Origin: Parapedobacter tibetensis
Lineage (GTDB): Bacteria > Bacteroidota > Bacteroidia > Sphingobacteriales > Sphingobacteriaceae
Direction of reading: 5' to 3'
Length of the DNA: 64,000 nucleotides
NCBI RefSeq assembly: GCF_024643205.1
Contig: NZ_JAMKQJ010000003.1
Coordinates: forward strand, 434,001 to 498,000
Below the pieces are notes generated by a model. The model worked only from the letters and a program-made list of their open reading frames with translations. It searched no databases and was not told the DNA's origin. Made by a program: the position numbers and the translations under genes. Below, in pieces: positions 60,532 to 64,000 of this stretch (positions are counted from its first letter, which is position 1; every line of letters starts with the position of its first letter).

Positions 60532-60866
60532 TAGTCACGTTTTACCACTTCTCTTACTTCAATATTTCCGCCAATTTTAAAGATGGGATTACCTTTTGCC
60601 AATTCAACAGCCTCGTCAATGCTATCGGCTTTTACAATCACATAACCGCTGATAAATTCCTTGATTTCCGTGTATGGCCCATCAGTTACCACATTGTCCG
60701 GCTTCACAGTCTTTGCACTAATTGGGGATAGTGTGTTTCCCTTGTCGGCCAATTTGTTTTGCGCAGCAATACCTGCCAACCAATTCATTCTTTCTTGCAT
60801 TTGTTCAGGGGACGGTTTCGTGTCTGAGCTATTGCTCAACCTGAAAATTAATACGAAGTCTTTCAT
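60531..60866 (-). CDS. YCII/DGPF-domain protein
   Basis: 111 residues: MKDFVLIFRLSNSS, then VTDGPYTEIKEFISGYVIVKADSIDEAVELAKGNP, with the DGPY/DGPF motif. Such proteins are the constant companion of ECF42-type sigma factors. Biochemical function unknown. It is the first gene of the two-gene operon; its stop overlaps the sigma start. Confidence 0.9.
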   Translation of the reverse strand: MKDFVLIFRLSNSSDTKPSPEQMQERMNWLAGIAAQNKLADKGNTLSPISAKTVKPDNVVTDGPYTEIKEFISGYVIVKADSIDEAVELAKGNPIFKIGGNIEVREVVKRD

Positions 60867-61042
60867 TGTTAATAAGATTTTATGTTTTGTCTTAATGACG
60901 ATTGAACATATAGAAAGGGGACAAGTAGCCTCTTTTTTTTAGATGCGTTGGTTTACAATCGTAGGTAATATGTTCTGTCAATACAAAAATAACACGTTCA
61001 ATAATGGCTGTGAAGTCCTTCTTTGGAGTTTCGAGCAAATTA

Positions 61043-61405
61043 TTAGTTTTCCCGTGTAACTTGCCTATGCATTTCCCCCCAATCCGAAATGCTTTGGAGC
61101 ATGGAACGCATAGATTGTCCGAGCTCCGTTAATTCGTATTCCACTCTGGGTGGCACTTCAGGGTATACAATGCGCAGCACCAGTTTGTCGGCTTCCATTT
61201 CCCTCAACTGAGATACCAGCATACGCTCGGAGATGCCCGGAATCAATCTTCGCAATTCATTATAACGCAATTTTCCATCAATCAGCAATCGCCATAGAAT
61301 ATTGGATTTCCATCTTCCTCCTATCAGGGATAGCGCATAACCCATGCCACAGGAAGCATTGATTTTTTTCTCGTTCAAAGCGTTAGAAGAGGCTTCTTTT
61401 CTCAT
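61043..61405 (-). CDS. HxlR-family transcriptional regulator
   Basis: 120 residues with a winged helix: CGMGYALSLIGGRWKSNILWRLLIDGKLRYNELRRLIPGISERMLVSQLREMEADKLV, then a wing YPEVPPRVEYELTELGQSM. The single Cys (about residue 19) is in the place of the redox Cys in YodB/HypR-like members. It is divergent from the SDR gene and probably regulates it through the direct repeats between them. Confidence 0.93.
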   Translation of the reverse strand: MRKEASSNALNEKKINASCGMGYALSLIGGRWKSNILWRLLIDGKLRYNELRRLIPGISERMLVSQLREMEADKLVLRIVYPEVPPRVEYELTELGQSMRSMLQSISDWGEMHRQVTREN

Positions 61406-61415
61406 AACTTACTTT

Positions 61416-61448
61416 TCTGTTAGTACTTAAGAATTCTGTCAGTACTTA
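61416..61448. promoter_or_regulatory. Candidate HxlR operator, direct repeats
   Basis: TCTGTYAGTACTTA occurs at 61416-61429 and 61435-61448, a 19-nt period, and a further AAGTAC follows. HxlR proteins bind TACTTA-type repeats in the gap between themselves and the gene they control. The repeats lie just upstream of a TATTTTTG -7 element at 61469-61476 for the SDR gene. Confidence 0.6.
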
Positions 61449-61468
61449 CAAAAGTACAGTTGCTTGGC

Positions 61469-61476
61469 TATTTTTG
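61469..61476 (+). promoter_or_regulatory. Bacteroidota -7 element for the SDR gene
   Basis: TATTTTTG, an exact TAnnTTTG match, 30 nt before the ATG at 61507. The -33 region would overlap the HxlR-type repeats, which fits repression by HxlR. Confidence 0.5.
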
Positions 61477-61506
61477 CAAAGAAATAATCAAAAGAATAAA
61501 TTACGC

Positions 61507-62261
61507 ATGGAAAATCAAAATGGACACCTAACAGGTAAAGTGGCATTTGTAACAGGGGGCAGCAGGGGAATGGGCGCCGCCATTGTAAAGCGGTTGGCTG
61601 CTGAAGGAGCGAATGCAATTTTTACACATTCCGGAAATAATCCTGAAAAGGCGGCACTCGTCATTGCCGAAGTTGAAAAATTTGGAGGTAAGGGAGCCGC
61701 TATTGTAGCAAACAATGAACGCCCGGAAGACATCACCAGGGCAATCCGGCAAGTAGTTGCTGATTATGGGAAAATTGATCTTTTAATAAACAATGCAGGA
61801 GTCTTTTCATACAAATCCACTCAGGAGAGCACACTGGGAGATTTTGATAGAATGATAGCAGTAAATGTTCGGGCAGTTTTTGTTGCGATGCAGGAAGTTG
61901 CCCAGCAGATGCCAGAGGGAGGTAGGATCATTACCATAGGAAGCAACGTAGCAGATCGTGTTTCCGATGGCAACATGGGTTTATACGGAATGAGCAAATC
62001 AGCATTGATTGGGCTAAATAAAGGCATGGCGCGAGAGCTTGGTTCTCGGAATATCACGTAAATTTGGTACAACCTAGTCCGGTAGATACCGAGATGAATC
62101 CAGCCGATAGCGAAATAGCAGGATTCATAACAAACGCGATGGCAATTTTCCGTTATGGAACAGTAGGAGAAATAGCCGGCTTAGTCGCATACCTTGCAAG
62201 TGAAGAAAGCCAGTTTATTACGGGAACCACCATAACCACAGACGGCGGGTTTAATAGTTAA
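61507..62261 (+). pseudogene. Short-chain dehydrogenase/reductase, frameshifted
   Basis: Start MENQNGHLTGKVAFVTGGSRGMGAA with the Rossmann TGGSRGMG motif, LINNAGVFSYKST (NNAG), SNVAD and the catalytic YGMSKSA. At about 62059 the frame breaks: RNIT is followed by a stop, while the next frame continues with NLVQPSPVDTEMNPAD and ends SQFITGTTITTDGGFNS. One missing base (ACG GTA AAT would be expected) explains it. It is either a sequencing error or a recent mutation. The intact enzyme would be about 250 residues, an NAD(P)-dependent oxidoreductase under HxlR control. Confidence 0.85.
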
Positions 62262-62267
62262 TACATT

Positions 62268-63314
62268 TTAAGGTCGTACATTAGATTTTTCCATTTCAAG
62301 CAGACGTTGCTTTCGCCATATCCCACCCCCATATCCTGTCAGATTGCCATTGGATCCAATCACGCGATGGCAAGGAACAAGGATAGCTATACGGTTCATT
62401 CCATTCGCATTGGCCACCGCCCTGACAGATTCGGGTTTTCCGATCGAAATGGCTTGCTCTTTATAACTTTTGGTTTGCCCATACGGAATACTCTGCAATG
62501 TTTCCCACACGGCGTTTTGAAAGTCAGAACCTATCGTAAAAAGTTTTACTGAAAAAGTTTTACGCCTACCTTCAAAATATTCGATTAATTGTTGTTCCAA
62601 TACCAGGAAGTGTTCATTGTCGCCCTGAATAATGGTCGCATTTAGTTTTTTAGCCAAGGTCTTCAATTCGGTCTCTAACATCTTTCGATCCGTAAATTCA
62701 AGCAAACAGACCCCTTCTTTCACTGCGCAGGCATACATCGTACCTAACGGCGTTTCTATTCTTTTCAGGTCGATTACTCGCTGTGATTTACTATGTTGGG
62801 GTGAAACACCGAAAATGTTTTTAAACGATTCTGTAAAACCACTTAATGATTCGTAACCAGAATCAAACGCAATGGAAGAAATGGACTCCCCCGTCTGTAT
62901 TTTTTTAAATGCGGTATTAATCCGAAACATTCTTTGATACGCATGAAACGTGATGCCATGGTTTTTCATAAACCATCTCCTTACTTTAGTGGGATCTATT
63001 CCTTTCTGTATCAGGTCCTGATTTTTGAACTTTAAAGATGGATTGTCGGTTAATTCTTTGAGAATGCTGCTGATATATCCAGGGGTTTCGTTTAATTTTT
63101 CCAGCGGACGGCAGATTTTGCAAGGCCGATACCCTGTTAAGATAGCTTCTTTAGCGGTTCGAAAGAATTCAACATTTTCTTTTTTTGGTTTTCGGGCTGT
63201 ACATGAGGGTCTACAAAAAATACCCGTTGTTTTTACTGCCGTAAAGAAAACGCCTTCAAAAAAGGTGTCTTTCGCTACAATGGCTTTATACATGATGTCT
63301 ATGGTGAGTTGCAT
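62268..63314 (-). CDS. ada: Ada-type bifunctional DNA repair protein and regulator
   Basis: 348 residues. N-terminal Ada zinc domain: FTAVKTTGIFCRPSCTARKPKKENVEFF and GYRPCKICRPLE give the four Cys, one of which takes methyl from phosphotriesters. An AraC-type HTH follows (FHAYQRMFRINTAFKKIQTGESISSIAFDSGYESLSGFTESFKNIFG, about 125-170). The C-terminal methyltransferase domain (about 178-340) ends with IPYGQTKSYKEQAI and LVPCHRVIGSNGNLTGYGGG, the active Cys being in PCHR. It removes O6-alkylguanine and activates its own regulon. The frame is complete. Confidence 0.95.
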   Translation of the reverse strand: MQLTIDIMYKAIVAKDTFFEGVFFTAVKTTGIFCRPSCTARKPKKENVEFFRTAKEAILTGYRPCKICRPLEKLNETPGYISSILKELTDNPSLKFKNQDLIQKGIDPTKVRRWFMKNHGITFHAYQRMFRINTAFKKIQTGESISSIAFDSGYESLSGFTESFKNIFGVSPQHSKSQRVIDLKRIETPLGTMYACAVKEGVCLLEFTDRKMLETELKTLAKKLNATIIQGDNEHFLVLEQQLIEYFEGRRKTFSVKLFTIGSDFQNAVWETLQSIPYGQTKSYKEQAISIGKPESVRAVANANGMNRIAILVPCHRVIGSNGNLTGYGGGIWRKQRLLEMEKSNVRP

Positions 63315-64000
63315 ATCAGCGTACCTGAAAAATTATGTAAAACAAAAGTAGGGATGAAGCGCTCGGTCTGCAACCGAAAAAATGACAAGTATTTTTTTAG
63401 TGGTTGTACATTCTAAATTCATCTTTTGGTTGTCAGCATTATGATTTTGGTAGAATAACATGTTTTCAGTGAAAATTGTATGATCGCAATTACGATGAGG
63501 CCAATTTTCGATGGCTGATGTTTTTTTCCTTGGTGATGTTCCCGCTTACGGGCTTACTGTACCTGTATAGCTTATATGGCCTGCTGTTTGGGCAAACATA
63601 AAAAATACATGACGATGAAGCGGATTTATATAGGAGGCATTAGCCTCTTCATACTGGTGATTATATTGATGCAGGCTTTCCCACAGAGTATGTAAAGGGG
63701 GGCACCAGAAAAATAGAATAATGTACAGTTCATGGGCAAGTCTATGCCGTTGTTTCCTTTTCTTATTGTCTTCGTGCATCTTGTTGTCTTGTAGCACAGG
63801 GTTGAAAACACTTGTTTTCCTAGATCCTAGCTAAAAAAACATTTACAAAGATTATATGCACGGATATTTAAAAAGCGCCAACAAATAAAAAAGACGTATA
63901 GATTGGTAGATCCATCCTAGTATTTTTGTTTATGCTGCCGTTGACTATTGAAAATTAATCCTGCAAAGTGAGCTTATAAATGCTATTGAGAAGTATATAC
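63315..64000. other. AT-rich end of the window, no gene seen
   Basis: 686 nt upstream of ada. The minus-strand frame at 63546-63797 (83 codons) shows no signal peptide or family pattern, and no RBS-like context supports it. The DNA is AT-rich with scattered short repeats. No terminator or RNA structure was recognised. Confidence 0.5.

Noticed and set aside
63546..63797. 83-codon minus-strand frame at the window end
   Set aside because: Composition like random AT-rich DNA, no recognisable family or start context.

Overview
The window is a contiguous piece of a Bacteroidota chromosome, most likely a Sphingobacteriaceae member of the Pedobacter/Parapedobacter kind. The evidence is a set of TAnnTTTG -7 promoter elements placed 5-15 nt before start codons, the DUF4295 protein in the L28/L33 cluster, bacillithiol synthase BshC, a PafA-type phosphatase, and Bacteroidota-type secreted Rhs proteins with a DUF6443-like region. 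The base composition is near 50% GC by eye. No rRNA or tRNA gene was seen. Most of the window is housekeeping DNA: nadD (partial)-gmk-yicC, a CAP-domain protein, DedA and dnaN on the left; ruvX, ybeY and ndk next; then ispH, hemH, a phosphoesterase, a sugar kinase, an esterase, a MacB-like permease, a GMC dehydrogenase pair, a gamma-glutamyltransferase, uvrA, pafA, a PagL-like enzyme, dxs, scpA, an FMN oxidase, aat-rbfA, rpmB-rpmG-DUF4295-ftsY-rimO, bshC, pcm, an ECF42-like sigma/DGPF pair, an HxlR/SDR pair and ada.

The accessory part runs from about 7.0 to 28.1 kb. It opens with an AraC-type regulator, two long palindromes, a 63-bp tandem repeat and a small FnIII-like protein. A polymorphic-toxin locus follows: a truncated fibre-type reading frame, two overlapping Rhs proteins of 1100 and 1316 residues with an AT-richer toxin-tip region, and a two-helix membrane protein that is probably its immunity protein. 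Just after it lies a frameshifted IS1182-family element inserted in a terminator hairpin; an N and an exact 149-bp duplication inside it look like an assembly scar.

The most interesting locus is 20.88-24.48 kb. On the minus strand, an ECF-like sigma factor with two sigma4-like domains is followed, 4 nt later, by a small TnpB/Cas12f-like protein. Its RuvC-I Asp and RuvC-II Glu are replaced, and it ends before RuvC-III. About 1.65 kb of non-coding DNA follows downstream. It holds three copies of a 60-nt two-hairpin scaffold ending in CAAT and about 28 short motifs (consensus TATACAAY or TGCAAY on the minus strand), each followed by unique sequence. I read this as a nuclease-dead, RNA-guided transcription activator with its own bank of guides, in an array whose repeat has shrunk to about 8 nt. 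From memory, sigma-linked dead Cas12f proteins have recently been reported in Bacteroidota; the multi-guide array with minimal repeats is the part that looks new. A divergent XRE regulator with a 10-bp palindromic operator and a RelE-like/SF1-helicase/ankyrin fusion protein sit next to it and may belong to the same island.

Functional assignments rest on motifs and family knowledge read by eye. No database search, structure prediction or RNA folding was run.
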